Source of the DNA: Pratylenchus scribneri
Taxonomy: Eukaryota > Nematoda > Chromadorea > Rhabditida > Pratylenchidae
Reading direction: 5' to 3'
DNA length: 64,000 nt
Assembly: GCA_030063045.1 (NCBI GenBank)
Contig: JAQSEB010000200.1
Coordinates: 521,983-585,982, forward strand
Shown here: piece by piece, positions 35,930 to 48,000 of the stretch
Position numbering within the stretch: the stretch's first letter is position 1
Layout of the letters: the number at the start of each line of letters is the position of its first letter
The notes under the pieces: model-generated
Database searches by the model: none
Seen by the model: only the letters and a program-made list of their open reading frames with translations
Told to the model about the DNA's origin: nothing
Program-made: the position numbers and the translations under genes

Positions 35930-38856
35930 TCATTCCCAGGCTTTTTGTATGCTTTGATAACGGGAAATCCTCTTGCAAATATAGCTCGCCACCGTCAAAA
36001 GGACCATCACGGCGGAAATGAAAAAATAGTCAAAATCGTCCTTCAGAATGTCGAAAGTACCACTGAAATTGAAATTTATTTTTGGATTTGACATTTGATT
36101 AAATTTATTACCTTGGCATTATTCGTGTATAAAACAAATCGAGGCCATAGGCGAAGATAAGTGAGCTGGACTCTAGTCCGGAAGGCCTTTAAATATAAAT
36201 GAATTAAATAAAATATTTAATAATTTATTTTACGTTGTTCGAATGCATCGAATTTTGGCAACAGTTTGATTGTAATTGATTAGGTCTTCTGTGGCCATTG
36301 GCAGTTCAGGAATGTATGGAATGAGCATTTCTTCCCTCAATTCTGGGGTCATTTCCAACGGCCTTCGGGCATCCAACAAACGACGAGACAATTCCAAAAT
36401 TCCACCAAAAGGAGTGCCAATTAGAATACTCCGCGATGTAAGGCCTTGTTCTATATTAAAATGGAATTAACAAATATAAATAAAATCATCCCAAATAAAC
36501 CTGTATCCGACACAGCCATTGCCGAAATGCCCTGAGGGAATATGTAGGACTGGGAAATTATTTTGACCGGTTCTTTGATGGCCGAAAATGAATCAAAAGC
36601 AGTTGAATTTGTTTGTTTTTCGCCTTCAAACAATTCAATGATTCCAATTTCAGTCCGCCTTGCTTTCTCATTCCAATATGTTACCTTTTAAATGTCATTT
36701 TATAATTATTCCAAATTAATCAAAAATAATTACCACAATCCAATTTTCGCAATGCACCAAATGGAAGGGTGGTAAAGCCCGAGAATATTTCCCAGTGTAA
36801 ATTAATTCGCCGCTGACCGAATCGACCAAATTCAGTCGAAGTGACATTTCATTTTTGTTTGATGACAAAATTGCAACCAAATTTGGATTCGAATATTTGT
36901 AGAGAACGGAACGGTCGCCGAGCACCCTTCCCGGACTGTGCATTTTTACTAAAAAAAGATTGGAGAATTAAAATATTTAAAAAAAAACCATTTAAATGTT
37001 TTCCTTGGATTAATTCAATTTTTTCATCATTTTTATTGAAATTTGGCAATTTAGTGTGCCATTTTTCATTCAATTCACTGCCCTTCAATATTTCAAATCC
37101 TCTCTAAAATATTCATATTTAATAATTCATTTTAATTTGAATAAATTCACCAAATTCCCTGAATTTTGTTCAACATCGATCAAAAAAATTGGCTTTTGAA
37201 ATTGCTTTCCAACATTTTGTTGAGGCCATAATTCAACATTATTTGGTCGATTATTTCGTCCAATTATGAGGGAATGAAGTTGTTCAGAATTCACAAATGG
37301 ACAAAATTCCACACGGGATAATCCACCAGAAATCTTTTAAATTTATTTAAATTAATTTTAATTCAAATTTAAATAAAAAAAAAACCTCAATTTTGTCAAT
37401 AAATTCACCCGAAATTGGATTAAATGTTAAAATGATGGAATCAACGGAATTCTGCAAAAATTCATCACTTAATTAAAATTTATTAATTTTTAATCAACCT
37501 TTACATTGAATACGGTGGCTGCTTGACTTCCCCATTGATAGAATGCGGTGCCCCGGAGCAAATAAAGTGGCACTTTTTTATTCTTATACGGCATAAATTT
37601 ATCGCCCAAATGAAATGTCCAAAGAAGTTTTCCATCATCGCTGCTCAATCCATGCAAAGTGCCTAAATTAATGCAATTAATTAATTAATTAATTAATTTT
37701 AACCTGAAAATGTGCTAACAACAATTATTTTTCGCATATTAAAATAATCCCTTTCCAGCGGTTCATCCTTTGTTCCATCAATAAAAGCGAATAATTGCTT
37801 TTGGAAAAGGGCAGAATAATCCACTTTGCCTTGTAAAATGAACAGAATTACATCCATCGCACGCATTGCCCGTTTTATTGTCTTTAAGAGGAATCGATGC
37901 AATTGTTCCAATTGGCTCCAAATTCGAAGACCAAAAGAACGCAAAATTGGTTCTAAAAATATTAAAATTAATTATTTAATATTTAAAATTGTTTAATTTA
38001 ACCATTCAAATTAAATTCCGACTCAATTTGGGCCTGCGATTCGGATAAAGGCAAATCGACCAAAAGAACATCACTAATTGTGGCCAATGATTCCGGTCGA
38101 CTCCATAAAAGTTTCAATATATTTTTGTGTTGGGAGAATTCATAAATTTCCATTCTGCAATCTTTCCAATGAACAAAAATCTGAAAAAATTAATAAAAAT
38201 AAATCAAATATTTTAAATTAACCTTATAATGTTTATTCTCTTCATCTTCAACTGAATGTAAAACTTTGAGTTCATTAATTGTGCTTCCGTCTTTTATATT
38301 GAATTTGATTATTTCTTCCGTTTTATTGTCGTAAATTTCCACATTATTTTCCGCATCAAATTTTGATTTTAAAATTCCATTTTCCACAATTTCCTTCTTT
38401 TCCATATTCAATTTTTTCTGCCATTGGAATGCACCGGTGTGTGGATCGAATGAACGCAATTTCTGCCCAAATTTAATCAAAATTGAAGATGATTCAACTT
38501 TTAATAATTCAATTTGTTCTTCATCAGCCGATGATCCATCATTTATTTGTCGCCAAACTTTAATTTCATTGTAAATTATTTTAATTTAATTTAAAATTAA
38601 ACCAATTTCGCCATTTCCAATATCAATTCTGGCAATAACATTTTCTTTTGAAATTGTAAGCAGGAATTTCTCCGAATCGATATTGCCAAACCAAGTTTGA
38701 TGCGGACATCCCAAAAACCGCTTCCTCCTAAATGCAATTTAAATTTTAATAAATAAAAAATAAAACAAACCAATCGAATTTTCCAATTTGATCTTGGAAA
38801 AGTGCACAGCAAAAATTAATTAAAAGAATGAAAATAAGCACTCGACAAATAAACAT
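35930..38856 (-). CDS. emc-1: ER membrane protein complex subunit 1
   Basis: Largest lumenal subunit of the EMC, which inserts transmembrane helices. The start at 38856 gives a signal peptide (MFICRVLIFILLINFCCALF) followed at once by QDQIGKFDW, the conserved beginning of mature EMC1. The middle exons form beta-propeller-like repeats (for example FDPHTGAFQWQKKLN, and LHGLSSDDGKLLWTFHLGDKF-type strands). The C-terminal DUF1620 part shows GLTSRSILIGTPFGGILELSRRLLDARRP, EMLIPYIPELPMATEDLINYNQTV and IRCIRTTPSGLESSSLIFAYGLDLFYTRI, then GTFDILKDDFDYFF and one membrane helix (ISAVMVLLTVASYIC), ending SIQKAWE. About 12 exons. Length is close to the nematode norm. Confidence 0.92.
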
Positions 38857-39151
38857 TTTCGGATTAATCTTTAATTGTAATAAAAAAATAATTCATTTAA
38901 TTATCTTTTCAATTTTAGAATAAAATTAAAATAGAAAAATGCCAAAGGCTGTAAAAAATTAAAAATAAAAAATAATCAAAGTTTTCAGACAATATTGAAT
39001 ATTTAAAATGCAATATTTATTTCCAATTTATTTTCCAATTTTAAAATGCAATCAAAATTAAATAAAAGGGGAATAGTTAATCAGTAATTATGACAAAAAT
39101 ATGTGGTTTTTGACATATTCAAATTATATATTGTCCACCATTATTCTTCAT
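38857..39151. other. AT-rich intergenic spacer
   Basis: Very AT-rich sequence between the 5' end of emc-1 and the 3' end of the SLBP gene. No ORF or RNA gene is visible; it should hold the emc-1 promoter and the SLBP 3' UTR. Confidence 0.5.
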
Positions 39152-40641
39152 TTATTTCCATGCCGCTTTCCGTTTAGCCGGTCCCTTCCTTTTGGCAGCT
39201 CCAGTCTTCTTCACTTCCTCGAATGCAGGCTCATCAGCAGATTTGGCCGGAATAAGCAAATGGCTGAAGTCAGTTGGTCCTTTTGCCGCCACCACTTTTT
39301 CTTTCCCAGCAACCGCAGCAGCATAACTTTTTGAGCGAGTGGTCGGTCCCCCTCCACCGCCTTTCATTGTTGATTCATCGTCCAATGGTCCCGTCAATGT
39401 TGGTGCTTCACGAAGTGTGTCCAAATCGAAATGTCCTTTAATTTTACAATGAATAAATAAACAAAATAATTCAAACCCAAAAGTGAAGCCATTGCATCCG
39501 GATGAGATGGAATTGTGACATTCGCAAAAAGTTTAACTTTTGGTCCTCCGCCGCCGCCACCATTTTCTTGCGGTTTCTCCTCTACCTCCTTTTTGATTCT
39601 CTTGGGTGTGGATGGTCCCATGGATAAAGCCGAAGAAATGTTGCGTTCCTCATCGCTGCATTCCGATGAACAATACGAAGCACAAACACTTGGAGTTGGC
39701 GATTCCCCGGCCCATGCATAAATTGCCAATTTCCATTTTTTAACCTAAATATTCTATTTAAATTTTTCAGTTATTTTAAAAACCTGCGTATCCCAAGAAC
39801 GTCGACTGAAATTGAGATATTTGTTCGGCGTTTTCGGATGAATTCCTTTCTGACGAGTCATTTTTGGGACAGTAGCCAAGTAACGTTTGTAAGTTGGCCT
39901 CTCCTTCATTTTAAGCAGTTCTTTGTCACGACGCTATAATAAAGAAATGATAACGAAAATATAATTGGAGATTCAATAAAATGTACTTACTGAAATGGTT
40001 TTCACATCGCTGCACCATCCCTTAAATGCACTAATTGATTCAGGAATTTGAATTTAAAGTTTACCATTCTCGGATCAGCCCACTCTTCTTTTGGATTTGG
40101 AAGAATATTGCTGTCGGTTGTATTTGGAGTTGAATTCACGCTGCTGTTTTGATCTTCTTGTGGTGATTCCAATGCTTCATTTGGCTGTGAGCTGACAATT
40201 TCCACCTTCTCCTCATGATCTGGTGGAACTTCGTTCAAAGCAATGCTCTTCAACAATTCCTCCTTTCGCTTCTCTTCTTCCTCGATAATTTCCACCCAAG
40301 ATCTATTTGCAAAATCTTCCGAAAATCCAAAGTCCAATAATGGGAGTTCCAACTAAATTTGATTTCTTGATTTTTAATAAGTTTGAGATGATAACCTTGA
40401 ACGGTTTCTTCACATTGGTGTCCTCATTTTTGTTTCCTTCTTCCGAACAATTTTCTTTGCATTGTGATAATTTGCATTCTTCGGACTGATTATTTGATCC
40501 ACTATTCTCCAAATCTGACTCCACGCGACGCTTATTTGGTGGGCGATAAAGTTCACCGCCACTATTTCCAGCTTGACGTTTTTTGGGTGAGATGCGCTCC
40601 TTTTTCAATTCCGTCAATTTGCTGCGCAGAATATTTTGCAT
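39152..40641 (-). CDS. cdl-1: histone mRNA stem-loop-binding protein
   Basis: Binds the 3' stem-loop of replication-dependent histone mRNAs and directs their processing and translation. The start at 40641 gives MQNILRSKLTELKKERISP. The RNA-binding domain is split over exons around 39760-40000 and reads RRDKELLKMKERPTYKRYL, VPKMTRQKGIHPKTPNKYL, NFSRRSWDTQVKKWKLAIYAW. This keeps the family-defining TPNK motif and the SRRSWDxQ helix. The N-terminal half is acidic and Ser/Asn-rich, and the C-terminal tail carries Ala/Lys-rich and Gly-rich stretches (GGGGGGPKVKLF, GAAKRKGPAKRKAAWK). It is longer than vertebrate SLBP, mainly through the tails. Confidence 0.9.
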
Positions 40642-41044
40642 TATAGCTAACCTTAAAATAAAAAATAGCAAAAATTTTTGAAAAAACATAAATTTCCAAA
40701 TGGAAAACTTGGCTGAACTAAAAAAAAAGCAAGGTGACGCCTTTATTCAAAAATATTTTTAAATATGTAAAAACCGCGTTTTTTCTTTATATGTTTTTCT
40801 TTTTTTTCTTCTCTATCTCTTCTTTTCTCTTCCTTCTCTTTTCTCTTCTCTGCTCTTTCTTGATTGACATGATATGATATGATATTCTTAATATCGTTAA
40901 TAGTAATAGTAATAGTACGTATCGATCGATTTTAATATTTCGTAATTTTTTTTTATTATGTTATGTGTTATTATTTTTTTATTCGAAATTAAAAATCACC
41001 GAATTTTTCAGACAAAAAGCATCATCAAACATCAATATTATACA
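40642..41044. other. spacer with polypyrimidine tract and short repeats
   Basis: Region between divergent genes. It contains a ~75-base TC tract (about 40785-40862), followed by three GATAT-type repeats (TGATATGATATGATATT) and TAATAGTAATAGTAATAGTA. The pyrimidine tract could be a promoter element or a simple-sequence expansion. No gene is seen. Confidence 0.5.
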
Positions 41045-42887
41045 ATGACGTGTTCGACATTCTCAAAGGCTAATGCACTTCCGCAAATGCATTTTGACGT
41101 ATTGCTCAGTGTTGCTGAAAAACTTCTCTTTTCGGTTTGAATATAATTATTTAGTAAAATATGGTTCCAAGTTTTATATCCGAGTGAGCGAAATTTTTGT
41201 CAAAAAAATGGTTCATGAAAATTTTAGTCAAAAAAGGGTTCAGAGAAATTTTTAGGAAGATTCTAAGAAAAATTTGTCAACAGAAAGTAAATATTTATCC
41301 AAATTAATACATAAAATTCAGCCAGATAATGACTTTCGTCTTGATCTGAGAGAGCCGAATGCTGACATAGTCAACTTCATGGTTTTTTTAAATTTATTTT
41401 TGGTTAATTTAATTACTAAAATTAAGTTTGCTGGACCTGCTTGCCGTTGGGCCTTCTTCACTCAGTTCAGAAGACTTACCAAATTAAATGTCAATCTATC
41501 CGAAATTCATCTGAGCAGTCCAACTCCAATTCAAGGTGTTCGTGGTTTGCTGGCCAATAATAAGGAGGTAAATATTTAAATTAATTCAATGATATTATAA
41601 ATTTATGATTAATTTTTTAAGTTCTTCCAAGGACCATTTGTTGTTAGCGACAATTTCCTCTATGTTCTCATTTGCCAAGGTGTCTTGCAACCAAAAATTA
41701 TTGATTCATTCTTCAAATTTGGAAGCGACAAACGCAATGGGACCCGGACCATTAAAGTGGATAAAAATATTGCAAATGAATCTCCGGCCGAATCGCTCAT
41801 TCGACTCTTCTTCTTCCGAGGTAAATGGCACTAAAATATAATTTTTCATCAATTTAGACTCGCCCAATAGTTTGGCATCAATTTCTCGCGAAGACCTCAA
41901 AAATTCCGATTTGAAATTTGACTCTGTTAAGATTCAAGACGACGAAGGAATCTATAGTTAGTTTAAATAATATTTTAGAAGAATATTAATTTTTAATTTT
42001 AGAGCACATCACTCGAATTCTCAATCTGAATGCCGAACGTCTTTTGTTGGAAATTAGCTCCGAATTGAACATCACCAATATTTCCAATTTTGCTCGCTAC
42101 AAGTTAAAATTAATTCTCAAGTGATTAATTCCAAATAATATTTCATAGAATTGTGGCCAATCGAACCCGGAATGTGATTCTTTCCTACACAATCGACATA
42201 ATGGATTCGGATTGTATGGCCCGCATTGACTTTCCATTCGATGAATTCTTCTTCCTTCTTCGCTACGTCACAAATTGCTGTCCAAATATCCAATCTTTGG
42301 TGGCCCATTTTCTTCTTCAAGGAGAATTTTCGGACGAGGATTTCAAAATTCTCTCTGGTTGGCTTGAAACTACGATCATCGGTTTTGCCGAAGGACAGCT
42401 CTCAAAAATGGAATTCAATTGCGATTTAATCATCGCATTTCGTGCATTTTTCCCTGAATCAACATTGATGGTTTTTTTAATTAAATTAATTAAATCAAAT
42501 TTAATTCATTTTAGGAGGCAACAAAGACCAACCACATTTTGGCAAATATTGGAGAGAAGAGAATTTTCGATGGAAATGCAATTGGGGACGATGTGATCGA
42601 TTTGGATTTGCCGGACACATTCACAATTGCCAGGAAAATTCCAATTCGCAATAAACCACAAATATCGGTTAATTTAATATTTTTACAAATATTTTTATGT
42701 GAATTTATTTATTCAGGTTATGTACAATTTGGTTGGAATCGAGGATGAAAGCACCAACAATGATTGGGATGGATTCAATGGGCCTCCGGTGATGCCAATT
42801 TTGTTGCCAAATGTTCCTGTGCCTGCTGATCCAAATCCACAAAATGACCAATCCATCGCCTTCAATGCGGACGATCTCAGTGACTAA
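41045..42887 (+). CDS. uncharacterised 476-residue protein
   Basis: Ten exons (41045-41108, 41155-41210, 41256-41381, 41427-41567, 41622-41820, 41858-41956, 42003-42102, 42149-42470, 42515-42667, 42717-42887) join to exactly 477 codons, with 37-48 nt introns that all have GT-AG ends, so it is a real gene. The N-terminus (ALPQMHFDVLL..GSKFYIRVSEIF) is vaguely F-box-like. The middle has ACRWAFFTQFRRLTKLNVNLSEIHLSS and EFFFLLRYVTNCCPNIQSL, suggesting leucine-rich helical or strand repeats. The tail is acidic and Pro-rich (MPILLPNVPVPADPNPQ). There is no signal peptide or membrane segment. Reading exon 1 without its intron gives a slightly better F-box-like helix but a stop soon after. I do not recognise the family. 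Confidence 0.65.
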
Positions 42888-43513
42888 ATAAGAAAAGAAG
42901 AAGAATAAATGGAAGAATGGATGGAACAATTCATCATAAATCCCATCCAATTATTCCATCAACATTTCCTTAAACACAAAGAAGACCTCAATCTCAAAAT
43001 GACCATTCATTCTCATCAAAGTTGTGCATTCTCAATTTCTTGTGCTAAGTCTTTTTTCTTCCACATCTTCCCGTCATTGCATTTGTATTGAAATTTTGAA
43101 ATATATATAAATTTTATTTTAAAAAATTGTCAATATTTATTTTAAAAATAATTCAAAAATGAGTTTTGTTTTTAACCAAAAAATGCAACCCAAATATTCC
43201 CCCGGGGGTTCGTTCCATCCGCACATTCCCAAAGAACACTAACAAATGTTCAATATTTTCTTCTTTTTTTTTCATTGTTCCCTCCTCCCATTCCATTTCT
43301 TTTTACTCTGTATGGCCAAAATATGTTGTTTTTGGTTGGTTGGCCATAGCCACATTGGACCAGTCCATCCTTTTTTTTTCATTTTTAGAAGGGTTAGTGC
43401 CGCTCCATTTGGGTGCAGCTTTCATTTCCTTTTCGTCACGATTTTGCCATCCATTCAATTCTATCCCAATTCCCGTCAATTTATTTAATTTCCATTTTCC
43501 CAAAAACTCGAAA
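42888..43513. other. intergenic spacer, becoming G/C-richer
   Basis: Contains the 3' flank of the 476-residue protein gene and the promoter of the calcyphosin-like gene. Pyrimidine-rich stretches (TTCCCTCCTCCCATTCCA) are present. Short overlapping ORFs show no domain. Nothing else is seen. Confidence 0.45.
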
Positions 43514-44432
43514 ATGTCGCCTGGTTTTGTTGTCAATCCATCGGCTTGTTTCCAGCCAATTTCTCGTTAGTTCCAATTCATTTTGGCCAATTATTTTTAT
43601 TCCATAATATAGGCCTTTCCATCCTCAATGTCTCACCTACGGTTGTCCTCAGTGAAAATGCATTTCGAATAAAAGCAAAAGAAGAGGCGGTAATTAGGAT
43701 GGGAAATGGCCAAAAACAATTAATTCCAACTAAATAATAGGAACATTGTGCCAATCCAGTGGATCGACTTCGTTTATTGTGCCTTTCCATGGGATTTGCC
43801 ACCCCAAAATTGTTGATTAGGTCAGCTAATTTATTGGAAAGGAATTGAAGAGAATTTGACAGGAAATTAATTGAATTGGATGAAGAACAAATAAAGGAAA
43901 AGGATTTGGCCAATGTTTTGGCTTCAACAGGATTAGAAATAAGCGATGAAGACATCAAACATGCATTTGGGCAAATGGCAGAGGGAGGCGAGCAAATTCA
44001 GAAGACGAAAATTGTTCAGGAATTAATGGTGAATTGAAAATGAATGGAAGAATTTAACGACCAATTTCAGCCGCCAATCAACGCAATGAGGCGGTCCTTA
44101 ATTGAGCAAGTATTTTCGGCGATGGACCCTCAGGGAAAAGTCAGATTCCATTTCCACGATCCACCCAATTCATCCACATTTACATTACATTTTAGGGTTC
44201 CGTTCCATTGTCCGCCCTTTGCCATCATTTCAATCATCGGCGCCATCCGCAATTTGAATCGGGCACAAAAAGCCGAGAGGAATTGTTCGCTGCTTTCCTT
44301 GACCAATTCCAGCCTAATCCGGATGGACAAATTTTGGCTGAAGAATTTTTGGCATTTTATGCGGCACAAAGTGCCACTGTGGAAAGCGACATTCATTTCG
44401 ATTGGATGGTCCGGAATATGTGGAAAATTTAG
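43514..44432 (+). CDS. calcyphosin-like EF-hand protein
   Basis: Cytosolic EF-hand protein of the CAPS/CAPSL family. Exons 43514-43565, 43613-43689, 43741-43820, 43863-44028, 44071-44139 and 44196-44432 give 226 residues. Family-specific blocks: AKEEAEHCANPVDRLRLLCLSMG (the CAPS DPIERLRLQCL helix), PPINAMRRSLIEQVFSAMDPQGKGSV, HPQFESGTKSREELFAAFLDQF, GQILAEEFLAFYAAQSATVESDIHFDWMVRNMWKI, matching the end of CAPSL closely. The calcium loops look weak: DPQGKGSVPLSA lacks the usual acidic residue at position 3, and the first pairs (MAEGGEQIQKTK) have no canonical loop, so calcium binding may be reduced or lost. The first two exons are less certain than the rest. Confidence 0.82.
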
Positions 44433-45012
44433 ATTAAATTGAATGAATTAATAATGAACATGAAAATTGGTTATGATTTGAATGAATATTTGTATAAAAT
44501 GGGAAATGGTTTCGGTGCATATTTGGGTCAAGTTGGCAGAATAAATGTGGAAGCGGGATTTCGTTTGGATTGAAGAGAGATTTGTTTACAAAAAAGGGCT
44601 GAAATAATTGTGGATTGAATGGACAATGGGCGAGCGAGAATGGTTTAATGGGGATTGAGGAGGGAGAGGGGGATGGCTGCTTCTGCCAGCCGGGAGCTTC
44701 TCCTCTCCAAACCTCATCATCCATCCAATTCCAATCCATTCGTTCATCCACCTCCTTTCCCTCGCCCCAATCAATCCACATTTCCCTCGCCAAACCAATA
44801 AACCGTAAATTGTGGCATTCGCTGTTTTGTAGAATAATAATCCGGATCCTCTCACTCCCTCCTCCGATTGCAATTTTCGGCCAATTAATTTTCCCAGCAG
44901 AGGCAAAATAATGAGAAAATAATAAACAGGCAAAAGTCAATGTTCATTTTCCTCGAAGCATTCTTCACCAATTCCGAATGATTTCAATGTTCATTTCATT
45001 CAAAATTGGCCA
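44433..45012. other. intergenic spacer before the peroxidase gene
   Basis: About 580 bases with mixed composition. Antisense ORFs (for example 44434-44940 minus) are low-complexity and His/Ser/Pro-rich and look non-coding. It should contain the promoter of the peroxidase gene. Confidence 0.45.
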
Positions 45013-48000
45013 ATGATTTGTTGCCAAACTTTCCTTCCTTTCCTCCTTTTTTTCATTCAACCAATTTTGACCGATTCAAAGAGTCGCCTTCCTTCACTTT
45101 CCGAAGATTTTGGCAATAATGGTGAAGGCATAAAATGTAGGGGAAAATGGGGGAAATTGACCAAAAATGGATGATTTATTCAGCATTAAAAGAATTGGAA
45201 TTCGCCTTGGGCGAAGTTGATCGATTATTCAACCAAAGTGAGGACCAATTAATTCATTTGAATTCCCCACTTGATCCACTTGCATCCGCTCGCCAACTTT
45301 GGGCCGAACATACTCGTTCATATTCGGTCCACATTTTATTTATTTTCCTCCAAAAATTGCATTCAGAAAGCCAGAGAACGGGCATATGGAGCCCATGTGG
45401 GATTGGCCATAACAAAAAGATTGAATAGGTTTTTGGGGAATTTGGCCGAATTTATTGGGATTTGATTGTCAAAGGGGAATATCGGCATCCAGCGTGGAGG
45501 CATTCAAAGCCATCCAAAAAGTTTGCCCAAGTTCCAAGGAAGGTGGAAATGGGGCTGGACAAGAATGTGGCCAACATCAACAGGGAGGAGCATATCGACG
45601 AATTGATGGACGATGCAATAATCCGCAAAGGCCAGAATGGGGCGCAATGGTCAATTCCCGAAATTCAATCCCACCTTTATCCATTATTTAATTCGATTTT
45701 AGTTTTCCCCTTTCCAACGTTTGTTGCCTGCCGAATATGCCGATGGTCCATTATCCCCAAAAATTATCCACAAATTTCCCCAAATTCAAGGTATTTCGGA
45801 GCCACGTCGTTCTTCGGCCCCTTCCCCCTCTTCCCGTGTTCCGGCACTTCCAAATGCCCGTCTCCTCTCTAATCTTCTTTTTCGTGAACCTCCTCGTCCC
45901 CACCCCTCCCAAATGCCGGCCACATCCCTTGTGGCCCATTGGGCTGCCCTCGTCCATCTCGATTTAGTCCATATTGGCAGTGCCCAATTGAGGGTCGAAA
46001 ATGGAGGTGCCAAAAGAGTTTTTGGAAAGAAAAGGAATACAAATTTAGATGGGCCAAATCCATTGCCATGTTGCGCAATGGAAAATTCATTTGGGCCACC
46101 AGGCGCTGGACGGCCTGGTCATCCGGAATGTTTCCCAATTTTGGTCAGCAGCGATGACCCAAAATTCCGAGGATTGGTTTGAATTTAAAAAAACAATGAA
46201 TTTATTAATCATTTTGAAGGTAAATTGCATGGATTATGCGCGCACTTTGCCCGCCCCAAGAACATTAAATTGCTCTTTGGGGCCAAGGGAACAGGCCAAT
46301 CAAGTGAAATCATCATCCATTCAAATATAATTTATTCCAATTTAATCAAAAGGCAACAAGCTTTTTGGATGCCTCATTCCTCTATGGGAGTACGGATGAA
46401 CGGAATCGTCGACTTCGTTCATTCCGTGATGGCAAATTGATGGCCAGCCGAGAGAATGGGCCAAATTCGATGGCCCGTCAATTGCCACCCACCTTGGAAA
46501 TGTTGGCCAGGGGGAAGGGCGCCACTGGCTGGGGCCAATGTGCGAATGGGGCGACCGGAACATGTTTTGGCGGGGGCAGTGGTGGGCCAAAAGAATGAAT
46601 TTAAATTGAATTCCCAATTTAAAGTCCAAGTCAATTTCCTGCCTTCATTGACCGCCTTGGACACACTTTTCCTTCGCCAGCACAATTTAATGGCATCCAA
46701 ATTGATGGTTGGCACAAATTTTGGCCATTCAATTCCTTCCATTTTTCAGTCAATCAATAGAGAATGGTCCGATGAACAACTTTTCCAGGAAGCCAGACGA
46801 ATTGTTATTGCCCAATTCCAGCTGGTCACTTTTGAATAATGGCTTCCATTGGTGATTGGCAGGGAACAATGGCATCGAGCAAGGCTGGACCCAATGGCCG
46901 GGAGCAGGGGCGAAGGGGAAACACCCGAAGATGATTATTCCCTGGGGGAGGATCCAAGCACGGTGGAATTCATTTGAATTTAATTCACTCAAAAATAATT
47001 CCATTTAAAGTTGAATGAATTTGCGGTTGCCGTTGGATTATTCTTCCTCACAATGTTGGAAGGTCGATTTGCGCATTTGGATCCGAATGGAATTCGTTCA
47101 ATGGAAAGGCCTTTGAGCGATTTGATGTATGAAGTATGCGCATTATTTATTTATTTGGAATAAATTAAAATTAAACACATTCAGCCAAGTGCCCTAATGT
47201 TCGATCATAGAATTGATGGAGTGTTTAGGCTAGCATATTTCCCCTCCATTTTTTTGAACATTTTTCCATTTTAAGATTCCTTCTTCATCAGCCTATCCAA
47301 CCACCCGGCCTTCATATCTCTTCAGAATTGCGCGACCGTTTCCTTCGCCAAAATGGGCCAAATGGTTTGGATTTGGCCGCATTGGTCCTCCAAATGGGGC
47401 GGGACCATGGAATTGCCGGATACACTCGATGGAGAGAATTCTGTGGGGGAACGCCCATCGATTCATGGGATGATTTGGCCGAATTAGTGGTTGATCCACG
47501 GCGAATATTGCCGGTCCTTTCCCGACATTTTCGGCGGCCTCAAGATGTGGATTTGTTCATTTTGGGTTTAGCCGAGAAGCCATTGAAGGGGGCAATGTTG
47601 GGGCCAACATTCATTTGCCTTTTGGCCCATCAATTCCAGAAGGTGATGAAAATAGGAGATTTACATTCTTTTTTTGTGCAGACAAAGAAGGGGGACCATT
47701 TTTGGGTTGGCCACCGAATGCAGGCATTCGCATTTTCGGACCAACAATTGGCGGAATTGAGGAAAACAACATTGGCTCAAATAATTTGTGCCAACACTGA
47801 TTTAGACCAAATTCAGCCGAGGCCATTCCAATCCGCCGATCAATTCGAGTTTATTTTTGGGGTGAATTTGGCCACAATTTTGAGAATTTTAAGCAATTTC
47901 CCAATTCCCTGCAATTCAACATTGATGGATGGGCCAAATTGGAATGAAGCATGGAAAGATGCAGAGCCACAAATTCAAATGCCATTTTCAATGAAAACAG

